A stretch of DNA of 64,000 bases from contig NZ_CP107772.1 in NCBI RefSeq assembly GCF_036345155.1, positions 3,968,001-4,032,000 of the forward strand, given 5' to 3'. A program made the position numbers and the translations under genes. Below are positions 27,240 to 36,254 of this stretch, in pieces. Position 1 is the stretch's first letter; the number at the start of each line of letters is the position of its first letter. This DNA is from Streptomyces sp. NBC_00582 (GTDB lineage Bacteria > Actinomycetota > Actinomycetes > Streptomycetales > Streptomycetaceae). Below the pieces are notes generated by a model. It saw nothing but the letters and a program-made list of their open reading frames with translations, was not told where the DNA came from and did no database searches.

Positions 27240-29135
27240 TCAGGCCGACAGCTCCTGCCGCAACGCGTCCCGCAACCGCGCAGCCCGCTGCGCGACCTCC
27301 CCCGGCCCCAGCGACACCGCCCGGTCGGCCCACCGCTGCCCCTCCGCGAGCTCCCCCCGACGCGCGTAGACCAGGGCGAGCCGCAACGCCGCCCGACCGT
27401 GCCCGTCGTCGGCGGCCCGCGTCCACCACACCACCGCCTCCGGCTCGCTCCCCTCGCGCGCGAGCAGCAGCCCCAGGTTGAAGGCCCCGTTGCGCGACCC
27501 GGCCTCGGCGGCCTCCCGGTACCACCGCGCCGCCTCGCACACGTCCCCGCGGGCCGCAGCCAGCATCCCCACCCGCACCTGGGCGCGCCTGTGCCCCTGC
27601 TGGGCGGCCCGCTCGTACCACTCCTCGCACTCGGTCTTCTCGTGCGCGATCTCGCCGAGCTCGTGCGCCGGCTGCGGCGGCCGACGCGCGTCCAGCGCGG
27701 CCGCCAGCCGGTAGGCCGCCTCCGCGCTGCCGCCGCCCGCGGCGCACCGCAGATGCCGTTCGGCCTCCTGCTCGTCGCCCTCGCGCAGCCGGGCGATGCC
27801 GACCTGGAGCGCCGCCTCGGTGTGCCCGGCGGCGGCCGCCCGCTCGTACCACCGCAGCGCCACGACGTCCTCGCCCCGCCCCGCGAAGAGGATCCCGAGG
27901 TTGAACGCGGCGTCGACGCTGCCCGCCTCCGCCGCCTTGGAGAACCAGGGCTCCGCGCCGGCCGTGTCCCCGACCTGGAGCAGCAGGACGGCCAGGGCGT
28001 TGGCGGCCTCCCGGTGACCGGCGTAGGCCGCGCGCCGGTACCACTGTTCGGCCTGCGCGGTGCGGCCCTGCTCGGCGCAGAGCAGCCCGAGGTTGTAGGC
28101 GCCGTTGTCGTCGCCGGCGTCCATGGCGGCCCGGTACCAGCGCTCGGCGGTCTGGGTCTGGCCCCGCTCGGCGTGCAGCGCGCCCAGCGCGTTGGCGGCG
28201 TTGCCGTCGCCGTCCTGGGCGGCGCGCAGCCACCAGATCGCGGCGTTCTCGGTGTCGCCGGCGTCCCGCAGCAGGAACCCGAGCGCGCAGGCGGCCCTCG
28301 CCTCGCCGTCCTTGGCGGACGTGAGGTACCAGCGGCCGGCCTCCTTCAGCTCGCCCTTGCGCTCCAGGATGGCCCCGAGGTGCAGGGCGGCCCTGCGGTG
28401 ACCGCGCGCGGCGGCCTGCCGGTACCACTGCTCGGCCTCCGCCGGTACGGAGCCGACGTCGTCGCCGTCGCCGTCGGAGTCCTGCGGATCCCTGCGGTCC
28501 AGTGCCCGCGCCAGCCGGTACGCGGCCTCCCGGTGCCCGCGCTCGGCGGCGGCCCGCATCCACCGCTCGGCTCCGCCGTCCCCGCGGTGTTCCAGCAGGT
28601 CGGCGAGGGCGTACGCGCCGAGGGCGTGCCCCTGCTCGGCGGACTGGCGCAGCCAGTACTCCGCGGCGGGTTCGTCGCCGCACTCGCGGCAGTGGCGCCC
28701 GAGCGCGTGCGCGGCCGCGGCGGAGCCGGCGACGGCGGCGACCCGCCACCAGCCGGCGGCCTCGTCGGCGTACCCGCGCTGGTGCAGCAGGACGCCCAGG
28801 TTGTTGGCGGCGGCACGGTCGCCGGCCGCGGTGGCGGCGCGCAGATGGGGTTCCGCGCCGTCCAGGTCGCCGCGGCGCAGCAGCATGGCGCCGAGGACAC
28901 TGGTCGCCTCGGCGTCGCCGGCTGCCGCGGCGAGCCGTAGCCGCATCTCCGCGACGGCCTCCCCCGTTTCGACCGTCACCCCCGTCTCGGCCGCTTCTTC
29001 TGTCTCTACCGTCTCGTCCGTCTCTACCGTCTCGACGGCGTCCGCCGTCTTGTCCCGGCTCTCGTCCGGGGTCGCTTCCTCACCGGAAGGCTGCACAAAC
29101 CGCCCTGTCTCGAACAGAGTTGCCTTGTCCCCCAT
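27240..29135 (-). CDS. Sel1/TPR-repeat protein
   Basis: This 631-residue protein is made almost entirely of about fifteen Sel1-like repeats of ~36 residues (for example AAYNLGLL/AANALGAL followed by AEQWYRRAAYAGH), from residue ~65 to the end. The first 65 residues are different: a low-complexity acidic tract with repeated VET units (ETVETDETVETEE). Sel1 repeats form alpha-solenoids that scaffold other proteins; no enzymatic domain is seen, and no signal peptide. The ATG at 29135 (MGDKATLFETG) is used; one three codons earlier is possible. The gene lies between the two initiator tRNA genes, all on the minus strand. Confidence 0.85.
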   Translation of the reverse strand: MGDKATLFETGRFVQPSGEEATPDESRDKTADAVETVETDETVETEEAAETGVTVETGEAVAEMRLRLAAAAGDAEATSVLGAMLLRRGDLDGAEPHLRAATAAGDRAAANNLGVLLHQRGYADEAAGWWRVAAVAGSAAAAHALGRHCRECGDEPAAEYWLRQSAEQGHALGAYALADLLEHRGDGGAERWMRAAAERGHREAAYRLARALDRRDPQDSDGDGDDVGSVPAEAEQWYRQAAARGHRRAALHLGAILERKGELKEAGRWYLTSAKDGEARAACALGFLLRDAGDTENAAIWWLRAAQDGDGNAANALGALHAERGQTQTAERWYRAAMDAGDDNGAYNLGLLCAEQGRTAQAEQWYRRAAYAGHREAANALAVLLLQVGDTAGAEPWFSKAAEAGSVDAAFNLGILFAGRGEDVVALRWYERAAAAGHTEAALQVGIARLREGDEQEAERHLRCAAGGGSAEAAYRLAAALDARRPPQPAHELGEIAHEKTECEEWYERAAQQGHRRAQVRVGMLAAARGDVCEAARWYREAAEAGSRNGAFNLGLLLAREGSEPEAVVWWTRAADDGHGRAALRLALVYARRGELAEGQRWADRAVSLGPGEVAQRAARLRDALRQELSA

Positions 29136-29308
29136 AACGTCCATCGTCGCACCACCTGCAACCCGGGTACATCTGTGTATACCGCAGCCCGTGAGGTCAC
29201 TTCAGCGTTTTGTCGACATGCCCACAGAGAGACAAGTCAAACACAGTTCACCCAAGTCCCCACGACGGCGCGGCGATACCCGGGGGCGGCACATGCGTTC
29301 GCACATGA

Positions 29309-29345
29309 CGAAGGCCCGGATCCGTGTACCGGATCCGGGCCTTCG
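29309..29345 (-). terminator. terminator downstream of the second initiator tRNA gene
   Basis: A perfect 15-bp stem, CGAAGGCCCGGATCC (29309-29323) with its complement at 29331-29345 (16 bp if G24-C30 also pairs), lies 7 bases past the tRNA 3' end. Confidence 0.85.
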
Positions 29346-29352
29346 TCTTCAG

Positions 29353-29426
29353 TAGCGGGGACAGGATTTGAACCTGCGACCTCTGGGTTATGAGCCCAGC
29401 GAGCTACCGAGCTGCTCCACCCCGCG
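29353..29426 (-). tRNA. initiator tRNA-fMet (CAU), copy 2
   Basis: The 74 bases are identical to 27032-27105, with the same initiator features (three G-C pairs in the anticodon stem, unpaired position 1/72). Sequence identity ends within a few bases either side of the tRNA, so only the gene itself is duplicated or conserved. Confidence 0.95.
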
Positions 29427-29467
29427 TCGTGTTCCACAACCGTATCACGACGCGGGGCGGGGCCTGA

Positions 29468-32437
29468 TCAGCCGCTGGGACTGCTGCTCGGACTGGGGCT
29501 GCCGCTCGCCTTGCCGCCGCCGGCGCCGCTGCTGGGCGTCGCGCTCGGACTCGGGCTGCTGCTCGCCTTGTTGCCGCTCTTGGCCGCCTCGTCCTGCGCG
29601 TCCTCGGCCCGCTTCAGAGCGGCCTCGAGGTCCTTCTGCGCCTTGCCGTACGCCTCCCAGTCACCCTTCTTCAGGGCTTCCTGGCCGGCGGTGAACGCCT
29701 TCTGCGCGTCGTCCAGCGCCTCCTGGACCGTCGGGTTGGAGGACGACGGCGGTGTGGTGGTCTCGTCGCCGTCGTCCTTCGGCGGGGTCGTGCTCTCCGC
29801 GCCGAAGACCTTGTTGAGGGCCTCGTCGAGGGTGTCCTCGAAGGCGGTGTTGCCGCCGTAGGTCACCAACACCTTCTTCAGCAGCGGGTACTTGAGCCCG
29901 CCACCGCGCACATAGACCGGCTCGACGTAGAGCAGTCCTCCGTCGAGGGGCACCGTCAGCAGGTTGCCGTACTCGATGTCGGAGTCACCGCCCTTGAGGA
30001 GTCTGATCGACTCGGCGATGTCCTGTTCGGAGTTGAACTGGCTCTGCACCTGTTTCGGTCCGTCGACGGTGGTGCTCGTCGGCAGTTTCAGGATTCTGAT
30101 CTTGCCGTAGCCGGCCGTCCCCGCCTCGGAGTCCACCGCCATGAACGCACTGAGGTTGTCGCGTCCGTTGGGCGTGAAGGTCGTCGTGAGCGAGAACGCC
30201 TGCGCCTGCTGGTCCGGCATCTTCATGCTCAGGTAGTACGGCGGCACCGCGTCACCCGACTTGTTGGACGGGTCGTCCGGCACCTGCCAGACCTCGCTGC
30301 CGCTGAGGAACGTGGTGGCGTCCTTCACGTGGTAGCGGGTGAGCAGCTCGCGCTGGACCTTGAACAGGTCCTGCGGATACCGCAGATGGGCCATCAGCGA
30401 CGTGGAGATGTCGGACTTGGGCTCCACCGTGCCGGGGAACGCCTTCATCCAGGTCTTCAGGACCGGGTCCTCGGTGTCCCACTGGTAGAGCTTGACCTCG
30501 CCCGTGTACGCGTCGACGGTCGCCTTCACCGAGTTGCGGATGTAGTTGACCTGGTTCTGCTGGGCCACGACCGCGCGGTTGTCGTTGGTCGCGGTCAGCG
30601 AGTCGGCGGTGGTGTCGCCGAGGGTCGTACGGGAGGCGTACGGGTAGCCGTTCGTCGTGGTGTACGCGTCGACGATCCACTGGATCTTCCCGTCGACGAC
30701 GGCCGGGTAGGCGTCGCCGTCGATGGTCAGCCACGGGGCGACCGCCTCGACGCGCTCCTTGGGCGTGCGGTTGTACAGGATCCGCGAGCCCTCGCCGATC
30801 GCACCGGAGTACAGGATCTGCGGCTCGCCGAACGCCACCGCGTAGGCGGCCCGGTTGACCGGGTTGGAGAGGTTGACCCCGCTCTTGCCCTTGTAGCTGG
30901 TGGTCTTCTCGCCGTTGTCGTCGGAGTAGTCGATCTCCGCCTGGGGACCGCCGACGATCGAGTACGTCGTCGTCTTCTCGCCGTAGTAGATCCGCTGCTG
31001 GTACGTGCCCAGTTCACCCTCGGAGGGCAGGTTGGACTCGGTGAAGACCGGGCGGCCCTCGGAGTCGGCGGTGGTGCCCTTCCCGGCCACCACACCGTAG
31101 CCGTGGGTGTAGCGGAAGTGGTTGTTGATCCAGTTCTGCTTGTCCACGCCCGCGAGGTTCAGCTCACGCAGACCGATGACGGTGTCCTGGTCGGCGCCGC
31201 CCACGTTGTAGCGGTCCACGTCCAGGTTGGTCGGGAAGGCGTAGTACTTCCGCATCTGCTGGAGCTGCTGGTACGTCGGCGAGACGATGTTCGGGTCCAG
31301 GACCCGGATGCTCGCCGTGGCGTCCACGTCGTCGCGCAGCTGTGTCTTGTCCTTGGTGGTGCTGGTCCCCGAGTACTCGGTGACCTGCGCGCCGTCGATG
31401 CCGTACGCCTCACGGGTCGCCTTGAGGTTCTTCTCGACGTACGGGGCTTCCTTGGCCTGTTCGTTCGGCTGGACCTGGAACTTCTGGACGATCGCCGGGT
31501 ACAGCCCGCCGATGAGGATCGCCGAGAGCACCATCAGACCGAAGCCGATCACCGGCAGCTGCCAGGTGCGCCGCCACAGGGTGGCGAAGAACAGCAGCGC
31601 GCAGATCACCGCGATGCAGAACAGGATCGTCTTGGCCGGCAGGTAGGCGTTGGCGTCGACGTACCGCAGACCCGTCCAGTTGTCCGTGGCCTTGAAGTCG
31701 CTGGACTTCACGGCGAGGCCGTACCGGTCGAGCCAGTAGGCGACCGCCTTCAGGGCGACGAACACACCGAGCAGCACCGACAGGTGTCCGGTGGCGGCGG
31801 CCGTGGCGCGCGCGCCGGGGCTGGTGACGCGCAGCCCGCCGTACAGATAGTGGGTGAGCGCGGCGGCGATCAGGGAGAGGATCGTGGCGGCGAAGCCGAA
31901 GCCGAGCAGGAACCGGTACCAGGGCAGGTCGAAGGCGAAGAACGACACGTCGAGGTGGAACTGCGGGTCCTTCTGTCCGAAGGAGACGCCGTTGACCCAC
32001 ATCAGCCAGGTCCGCCACTGGCCGGCCGCCGAGGCGCCGGCGATGAGGCCGACCAGGGCGGTGACGGCGAGCAGCAGCCACCTCTTGTAGGGCGCGATGC
32101 CCATGCGGTAGCGGTCGAGGCTCTGCTGCTCCACCGACATCGCGCTCAGCGGGGGCCGCAGCCGGTGGGCGAGCCAGATGTTGAAACCGACCGCGAGCGC
32201 CATCAGCAGACCGAAGACGGAGAACAGGCCGATCTTGGTCCAGAGGGTGGTGGTGAACACGGACGAGTAGTTCACCGACCGGTACCAGAGCCAGTCCGTC
32301 CAGAATCCCGCGAACATGGTGAACGCCATGCCGAAGACGGCAAGGACGCCCAGCGTCATGAGCAGGGTCCGGACACGCCGGGACGGGCGGCCCACTCTCA
32401 TCCGCGGCCCTGTCGGGCCTCCGCCGCGGTCCGGCAT
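29468..32437 (-). CDS. UPF0182-family large membrane protein
   Basis: This 989-residue protein has about seven membrane helices in the N-terminal third (starting [17 protein letters not shown]), then a large extracytoplasmic region rich in Thr, Tyr and Asn ([24 protein letters not shown]). A Ser/Pro/Gly low-complexity tail closes the protein. This is the actinobacterial UPF0182 family, of unknown function; the M. tuberculosis counterpart is Rv3193c by synteny. The ATG at 32437 ([11 protein letters not shown]) is used, and an upstream ATG adds unrelated basic sequence. The gene ends just upstream of tRNA-fMet copy 2, on the same strand. Confidence 0.9.
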   Translation of the reverse strand: MPDRGGGPTGPRMRVGRPSRRVRTLLMTLGVLAVFGMAFTMFAGFWTDWLWYRSVNYSSVFTTTLWTKIGLFSVFGLLMALAVGFNIWLAHRLRPPLSAMSVEQQSLDRYRMGIAPYKRWLLLAVTALVGLIAGASAAGQWRTWLMWVNGVSFGQKDPQFHLDVSFFAFDLPWYRFLLGFGFAATILSLIAAALTHYLYGGLRVTSPGARATAAATGHLSVLLGVFVALKAVAYWLDRYGLAVKSSDFKATDNWTGLRYVDANAYLPAKTILFCIAVICALLFFATLWRRTWQLPVIGFGLMVLSAILIGGLYPAIVQKFQVQPNEQAKEAPYVEKNLKATREAYGIDGAQVTEYSGTSTTKDKTQLRDDVDATASIRVLDPNIVSPTYQQLQQMRKYYAFPTNLDVDRYNVGGADQDTVIGLRELNLAGVDKQNWINNHFRYTHGYGVVAGKGTTADSEGRPVFTESNLPSEGELGTYQQRIYYGEKTTTYSIVGGPQAEIDYSDDNGEKTTSYKGKSGVNLSNPVNRAAYAVAFGEPQILYSGAIGEGSRILYNRTPKERVEAVAPWLTIDGDAYPAVVDGKIQWIVDAYTTTNGYPYASRTTLGDTTADSLTATNDNRAVVAQQNQVNYIRNSVKATVDAYTGEVKLYQWDTEDPVLKTWMKAFPGTVEPKSDISTSLMAHLRYPQDLFKVQRELLTRYHVKDATTFLSGSEVWQVPDDPSNKSGDAVPPYYLSMKMPDQQAQAFSLTTTFTPNGRDNLSAFMAVDSEAGTAGYGKIRILKLPTSTTVDGPKQVQSQFNSEQDIAESIRLLKGGDSDIEYGNLLTVPLDGGLLYVEPVYVRGGGLKYPLLKKVLVTYGGNTAFEDTLDEALNKVFGAESTTPPKDDGDETTTPPSSSNPTVQEALDDAQKAFTAGQEALKKGDWEAYGKAQKDLEAALKRAEDAQDEAAKSGNKASSSPSPSATPSSGAGGGKASGSPSPSSSPSG

Positions 32438-32601
32438 CTGGAAAGCCAAGGTGCGCACCTCGAAGTTCGCTGTCGATCCCTCAGGCCCGCGTGTTCGCCG
32501 GCCCCCAGTGGCCCCCCGTGATCGTGGGCCCACACCTATGCAACTTACTCACCGTTTACTCGGTTCCCGATTCCGCCCGAGAACGAGAGAGGATTGTGAC
32601 C

Positions 32602-33144
32602 ATGTCCAACACTCCCATGGCAGCGAACCCGCTCACCCGGGCCGTACTCGAGATCGACGAGTACGCCTCCGGCCTCGGCTGGGACCAGCCCGCCCGCCTC
32701 TTCGCCCTCGTAGACACCGCACGCCTGCGGGCACAGGAACCCTCGCTCGCCGCCCAGCTCGGCCTTCAGGACGAGCCCGAGACCACGGGTCTCACCCCGA
32801 TCGAGCAGGACGAAGTGCCAACGGACAAGCCGCTCGACGAGTTCCTGGCCACGATCGCCTGGCCCGACGCGGTGGTCGGCTGCGCCCTGACCGTGGAGCG
32901 GCTGATGCTGCCGCCGTCCGCCGAGGCCCAGGTCCCGCAGGGGCTGAGCGAGGCGAAGCTGCAGAAGTGGGTGGCCGGGCACCCCGAGCGCCAGGAGGTC
33001 CGGATGACGGTCGCGGTCCTGCGCGACGGCACCCGTGAGTCGGCGCTGCGCCTGCGCGAGAAGGACGCGCCGACGGAGGTCCTCACCGGCGGAAACCTGG
33101 TCCCCGGCCTGGCGGAGGCCCTGTCGGCGACCTTCGAGGACTAG
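32602..33144 (+). CDS. PPA1309-family conserved actinobacterial protein
   Basis: This 180-residue cytoplasmic protein is acidic and matches the PPA1309 family (NPLTRAVLEIDEYASGLGWDQPARLFALV at the start; LPPSAEAQVPQ in the middle; RLREKDAPTEVLTGGNLVPGL near the end). Function is unknown. The ATG at 32602 follows GAGAGGATT. Its TAG stop codon (33142-33144) is the target of the IS481-type insertion. Because the target sequence is duplicated, the stop was restored and the protein is intact, but the native downstream region, including an inverted repeat, now lies 1.05 kb away. Confidence 0.88.
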   Translation: MSNTPMAANPLTRAVLEIDEYASGLGWDQPARLFALVDTARLRAQEPSLAAQLGLQDEPETTGLTPIEQDEVPTDKPLDEFLATIAWPDAVVGCALTVERLMLPPSAEAQVPQGLSEAKLQKWVAGHPERQEVRMTVAVLRDGTRESALRLREKDAPTEVLTGGNLVPGLAEALSATFED

Positions 33145-33145
33145 G
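33140..33145. repeat. target-site duplication, left copy (ACTAGG)
   Basis: ACTAGG is repeated at 34198-34203 directly outside the other terminal repeat. It fits the NCTAGN target preference of IS481-type elements. Confidence 0.9.
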
Positions 33146-34097
33146 TGTATTGACCCGCAGGGTTGTTGACTCGGGTGATGGGTGGCTGGCCTCCGAGTGC
33201 GGTGTGGCAGCGATGGTAGTTGTAGGTGTGGAGGAAGTCGGCCAGGGCTGCGGTGCGTTCGTCGTTGCTGGTGAAAGGCCGCAGGTAGGCCCACTCGTCG
33301 AGCAGGGTGCGGTTGAAGCGTTCGACCTTGCCGTTGGTCTGCGGGCGGTAGGCGCGAGTCAGCTTGCCGGTCGCGCCGATCTCGATGAGCACCTGCTTCC
33401 AGGCCAGGCCCTTGCGGTAGGCCCAGGCGTTGTCGGTGAGCACGCGTTCGATGCGGGTGATGCCGTGGGCGTGGAAGAAGGCGGCCGCGCGGGTGAGGAA
33501 GCCGGCGCAGGTGGCGACTTTCTCGTCGCGGTGGATCTCGCTGTAGGCGAGGCGGCTGTGGTCGTCGATGGCTGAGTGGACGTAGTCGAAGCCCACGCTG
33601 CTGCGGCGGGCGCGGCCGGCCTGGCGGCCCAGGACCTTGTGGCCGCCGCCGTCGGGGATGCGGCCGAGTTTCTTGACGTCGACGTGGATGAGTTCGCCGG
33701 GTCGGTCGCGTTCGTAGCGGCGGATGACCTGGCCGGTGGGCCGGTCGAGGAAGGCAAGCCGGTTCAGGCCGTGGCGGACCAGGATGCGGTGCACGGTCGA
33801 GGCGGGCAGTCCCAGGACGGGGCCGAGGCGGGCGGGGCCGAGTTTGCGGTCCTGGCGCAGCCGGCACACCCGGGCCTCCACGGCTGCCGCCGTGCGGTGG
33901 GGTGTCGTCAGTGGACGGCTGGGGCGGTCGTGCAGCCCCTGTTCGCCCTCCGCTTGCCAGCGGCGCATCCACTTGTGGGCCGTGACACGTGAGATGCCCA
34001 TCTCGGCCGCGACATGCGCGACGGGGCGGCCCGAACGGACACGCTCGACGAGCAGCCGCCTGCCGTGAACGGTCAGCCGGGCATTACGGTGGGACAC
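33141..34097 (-). CDS. IS481-family DDE transposase
   Basis: This 318-residue transposase has an N-terminal helix-turn-helix (VAAEMGISRVTAHKWMRRW) and the rve catalytic core with the DDE triad: Asp in IHVDVKKLGRI, Asp in LTDNAWAY and Glu in NGKVERFNRT. The spacing and the ending ALGGQPPITRVNN are of the IS481 type. The GTG at 34097 (VSHRNARLTVHG) has GGAGG five bases upstream, and that site lies inside a perfect hairpin. The stop codon TAG (33143-33141) lies outside the element in the duplicated CTAG target, so the last codons run through the terminal repeat. No frameshift or internal stop is seen, so it is probably active. Confidence 0.93.
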   Translation of the reverse strand: MSHRNARLTVHGRRLLVERVRSGRPVAHVAAEMGISRVTAHKWMRRWQAEGEQGLHDRPSRPLTTPHRTAAAVEARVCRLRQDRKLGPARLGPVLGLPASTVHRILVRHGLNRLAFLDRPTGQVIRRYERDRPGELIHVDVKKLGRIPDGGGHKVLGRQAGRARRSSVGFDYVHSAIDDHSRLAYSEIHRDEKVATCAGFLTRAAAFFHAHGITRIERVLTDNAWAYRKGLAWKQVLIEIGATGKLTRAYRPQTNGKVERFNRTLLDEWAYLRPFTSNDERTAALADFLHTYNYHRCHTALGGQPPITRVNNPAGQYT

Positions 34098-34197
34098 GAA
34101 GACCTCCGTGCGGTGTGTTCTTAGACAGCTCCACCACATCGGAGGTCTTCGCCATGTTCAAGACCCGCCAGTGTCAACAACGCTCGTGATCAATACA
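33146..34197 (-). mobile_element. IS481-type insertion sequence, 1052 bp
   Basis: The ends are imperfect inverted repeats of at least 27 bp: both start TGTATTGA and share GTTGTTGAC further in. They are flanked by the 6-bp direct repeat ACTAGG. One transposase gene fills the element. The intact frame, ends and duplication point to recent insertion. Confidence 0.92.
34097..34151 (-). promoter_or_regulatory. hairpin enclosing the transposase ribosome-binding site
   Basis: A perfect 12-bp inverted repeat has arms at 34097-34108 and 34140-34151 (CGAAGACCTCCG and its complement). On the minus-strand transcript the downstream arm contains GGAGG and reaches the first base of the GTG start. Transcripts entering from outside the IS would fold and hide the site. 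Confidence 0.75.
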
Positions 34198-34203
34198 ACT
34201 AGG
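34198..34203. repeat. target-site duplication, right copy (ACTAGG)
   Basis: Direct repeat of 33140-33145 immediately outside the right end of the insertion sequence. Confidence 0.9.
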
Positions 34204-34282
34204 GCCTGTCGTTCGGAGCAGGCCGCGGGGAAGGAACGGGCCTGCTCGGCGCCGGTGAGGCGTGATCCGAATGACAGGCCCT
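34201..34282. repeat. nested inverted repeat (bidirectional terminator or MITE-like)
   Basis: Outer arms AGGGCCTGTCGTTCGGA (34201-34217) and its complement (34266-34282) match at 16 of 17 positions. An inner pair GAGCAGGCC / GGCCTGCTC lies at 34216-34224 and 34239-34247. Before the IS insertion this sat between the convergent stops of the PPA1309 and PDZ-protease genes. Confidence 0.75.
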
Positions 34283-34293
34283 GGCCACCTGCG

Positions 34294-35385
34294 TCACTTG
34301 GTGCACTTCGGCAGGTCGGCGGTGTCGCCGCTGCGGATGTCCTTGAGGGCGGTGAGGGCGTCGTCGATGGTGTCGACCTTGACGAGCCTGAGCCCCGAGG
34401 GGGTGTCCTTGGCGGCGGCCGAGCAGTTGTCGGCCGGGGTGAGGAAGTACTGGGCGCCCTGGCTGCGCGCGCCCACGGTCTTCATCTCGATGCCGCCGAT
34501 CGGCCCGACCTTGCCCTCGTCGTCGATGGTCCCGGTGCCGGCGACGAACTTGCCGCCGGTGAGGCTGCCGGGCGTCAGCTTGTCGTAGATCCCGAGGGCG
34601 AACATCAGGCCGGCGCTGGGACCGCCGACGTCGGCGAGCTTGATGTCGATCGAGAACGGGAACGTGTGGTCGGTCCCGGCCGAGATCCCGACGATCGCCC
34701 GCTTCTCACCGCTGTCGTCGGAGGTCGCGGTCTTGATCGTGACGTCCTGTGTCTTCGTCGCGGTCTTGTTCGCCTTCTCGGCCGCGGCCTGCTCCTTCGC
34801 CGGGACGATGGTGAAGACGACCTTCTGGCCGGGCTTGTGCTGAGTGACCAGCTTCGCGACGTCCCCCGGCTCCTTCACCGCGGTCCCGTCCACGGCCTTG
34901 ATCACGTCCCCGGCGTGCAGGTTGCCCTCGGCCGGGGAGTCCTTGACCACCGTGGAGACGATCACCCAGGACTGCACCGGGATGTCCAGCTCCTCCAGGG
35001 CGGCGACCTTGGCGCTCTCCTGGGACTGGCTGAACTCCTCGGCGTTCTCCTGGGTGGACTCCTCCTCGGTCTTGCCGTCCGGGTAGAGCGTGTCGTGCGG
35101 CACGACCTTGTTGTCGTGCGCCAGCCAGCCGTAGACCGCCTCGACGAGGTTCATCCGGTAGTCGGCGCTGGTCACCCGCACGGTGGTCATGTTCAGGTGG
35201 CCGCTGGTCGCGTACGTCTTCCTGCCCGCGATCTGCAGGACCGGCTCGCCGTCGTGCTCACCGAGCGTGTTCACCGTCGGCCCCGGGGACATCTCCGAGT
35301 ACGGCACGGGGATGAGCACCCCGGCGCACAGGAGCGCGATCAGCATCAGGGTGGAGGCGAGCATCGTCGCGGTGCGGCGTGGCAT
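34294..35385 (-). CDS. membrane-anchored PDZ and Lon-like (S16) serine protease
   Basis: This 363-residue protein has an N-terminal membrane anchor (about 8-28), a PDZ domain (about 125-195; VVKDSPAEGNLHAGDVIKAVDG) and a C-terminal S16 proteolytic domain. The catalytic dyad is S257 (GGPSAGLMFAL) and K302 (GGIEMKTVGA). There is no ATPase part, as in the YlbL-type extracytoplasmic family; the M. tuberculosis counterpart is Rv3194c by synteny. It probably degrades or processes exported or membrane proteins. The ATG at 35385 is clear. The gene is convergent with PPA1309, now separated from it by the IS. Confidence 0.9.
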   Translation of the reverse strand: MPRRTATMLASTLMLIALLCAGVLIPVPYSEMSPGPTVNTLGEHDGEPVLQIAGRKTYATSGHLNMTTVRVTSADYRMNLVEAVYGWLAHDNKVVPHDTLYPDGKTEEESTQENAEEFSQSQESAKVAALEELDIPVQSWVIVSTVVKDSPAEGNLHAGDVIKAVDGTAVKEPGDVAKLVTQHKPGQKVVFTIVPAKEQAAAEKANKTATKTQDVTIKTATSDDSGEKRAIVGISAGTDHTFPFSIDIKLADVGGPSAGLMFALGIYDKLTPGSLTGGKFVAGTGTIDDEGKVGPIGGIEMKTVGARSQGAQYFLTPADNCSAAAKDTPSGLRLVKVDTIDDALTALKDIRSGDTADLPKCTK

Positions 35386-35439
35386 GCCTCGACAGTACGG
35401 GACGCCTCTGTCGGCGCACCGTCAGGGCCACCACCCGGG

Positions 35440-35622
35440 TCAGCCGCCCGAGGAGGAGCGCGGCAGGGCGGCGGACTTCTCCATGGCGGCACGGAACCGG
35501 GCGTACCCGTCGAGCTCGGGCCCGTCACCGCGCGCCTTGCGGGTGCGGTTGGCCCAGCTTCCCCACAGTCCGGCACCGACAGCAGCCACAAGCGGAATCA
35601 GCAACCAGGCGAGCACCGCCAT
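35440..35622 (-). CDS. small membrane protein
   Basis: This 60-residue protein has one N-terminal hydrophobic helix (AWLLIPLVAAVGAGLWGSW, residues 5-23) followed by a basic stretch and a Ser-rich end. The ATG at 35622 starts MAVLAWLLIP. It lies 54 bases upstream of the PDZ protease gene on the same strand and may be co-transcribed with it. I know of similar short proteins at this locus in other Streptomyces but no function. Confidence 0.7.
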   Translation of the reverse strand: MAVLAWLLIPLVAAVGAGLWGSWANRTRKARGDGPELDGYARFRAAMEKSAALPRSSSGG

Positions 35623-35732
35623 GCCGACCTCCCAACCCCATTACCGCAACTGACTGATCAGCAGATTAACCATCCGCACTGACAACGCTCACGGCAGGGG
35701 TGGGGTTACGCAACCGGAGGCGGGGCGGGCGC

Positions 35733-36194
35733 TCAGCAGGCGCCGACCCACTCCTCGGTGCCGTCGGAGAACTTCTGGTGCTTCCAGATCGGCACCTCGT
35801 GCTTGAGATCGTCGATCAGCTTCCGGCAGGCCTCGAAGGCCTCGCCCCGATGCGGACACGACACGGCGACGACCACCGCGAGATCACCCACGGCGAGGTC
35901 CCCGACCCGGTGCACGGCCGCGAGCGCCCGCACCGGGAACTCGGCGACGACCTTCTCCGCGACGCGCCGGATCTCGGCCTCGGCGGTGGGATGGCAGGAG
36001 TACGCGAGCGTGTCGACGTCGGCGCCCCCGTCGTGATCGCGCACGGTCCCCACGAAGAGCGCGGTCCCCCCGGCGGCGTCGTCCCCGACGGCCCGGAAGA
36101 CCTCGTCGAGGGAGAGGGCCGTGTCCCTGATGCCGATCAGCTTGACGGGGTCCTCGGCCGCGCGCTCACCGGGATGGTCGTTGGTGGTTGCCAT
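35733..36194 (-). CDS. moaE: molybdopterin synthase catalytic subunit
   Basis: This 153-residue MoaE protein inserts sulfur into precursor Z (cPMP) together with MoaD to form molybdopterin. Family features are ALFVGTVRDHDGG near residue 45, HRVGDLAVGDLAVVVAVSCPHR near residue 95, and the active-site lysine region VPIWKHQKFSDGTEEWVG at the C terminus. The start is the ATG at 36194 (MATTNDHPGER); the frame's first ATG six codons upstream is less likely. No other molybdenum-cofactor gene is in the window. Confidence 0.92.
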   Translation of the reverse strand: MATTNDHPGERAAEDPVKLIGIRDTALSLDEVFRAVGDDAAGGTALFVGTVRDHDGGADVDTLAYSCHPTAEAEIRRVAEKVVAEFPVRALAAVHRVGDLAVGDLAVVVAVSCPHRGEAFEACRKLIDDLKHEVPIWKHQKFSDGTEEWVGAC

Positions 36195-36254
36195 ACGTCC
36201 ATCGTGCCGCACGCGCGCGCGGCCGGAACAGCCAGGACGGCGCCGAAACCGACC

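Noticed and set aside
27032..29426. tRNA genes as integration sites of an element
   Set aside because: No partial tRNA repeat, integrase or atypical sequence lies beside either copy.
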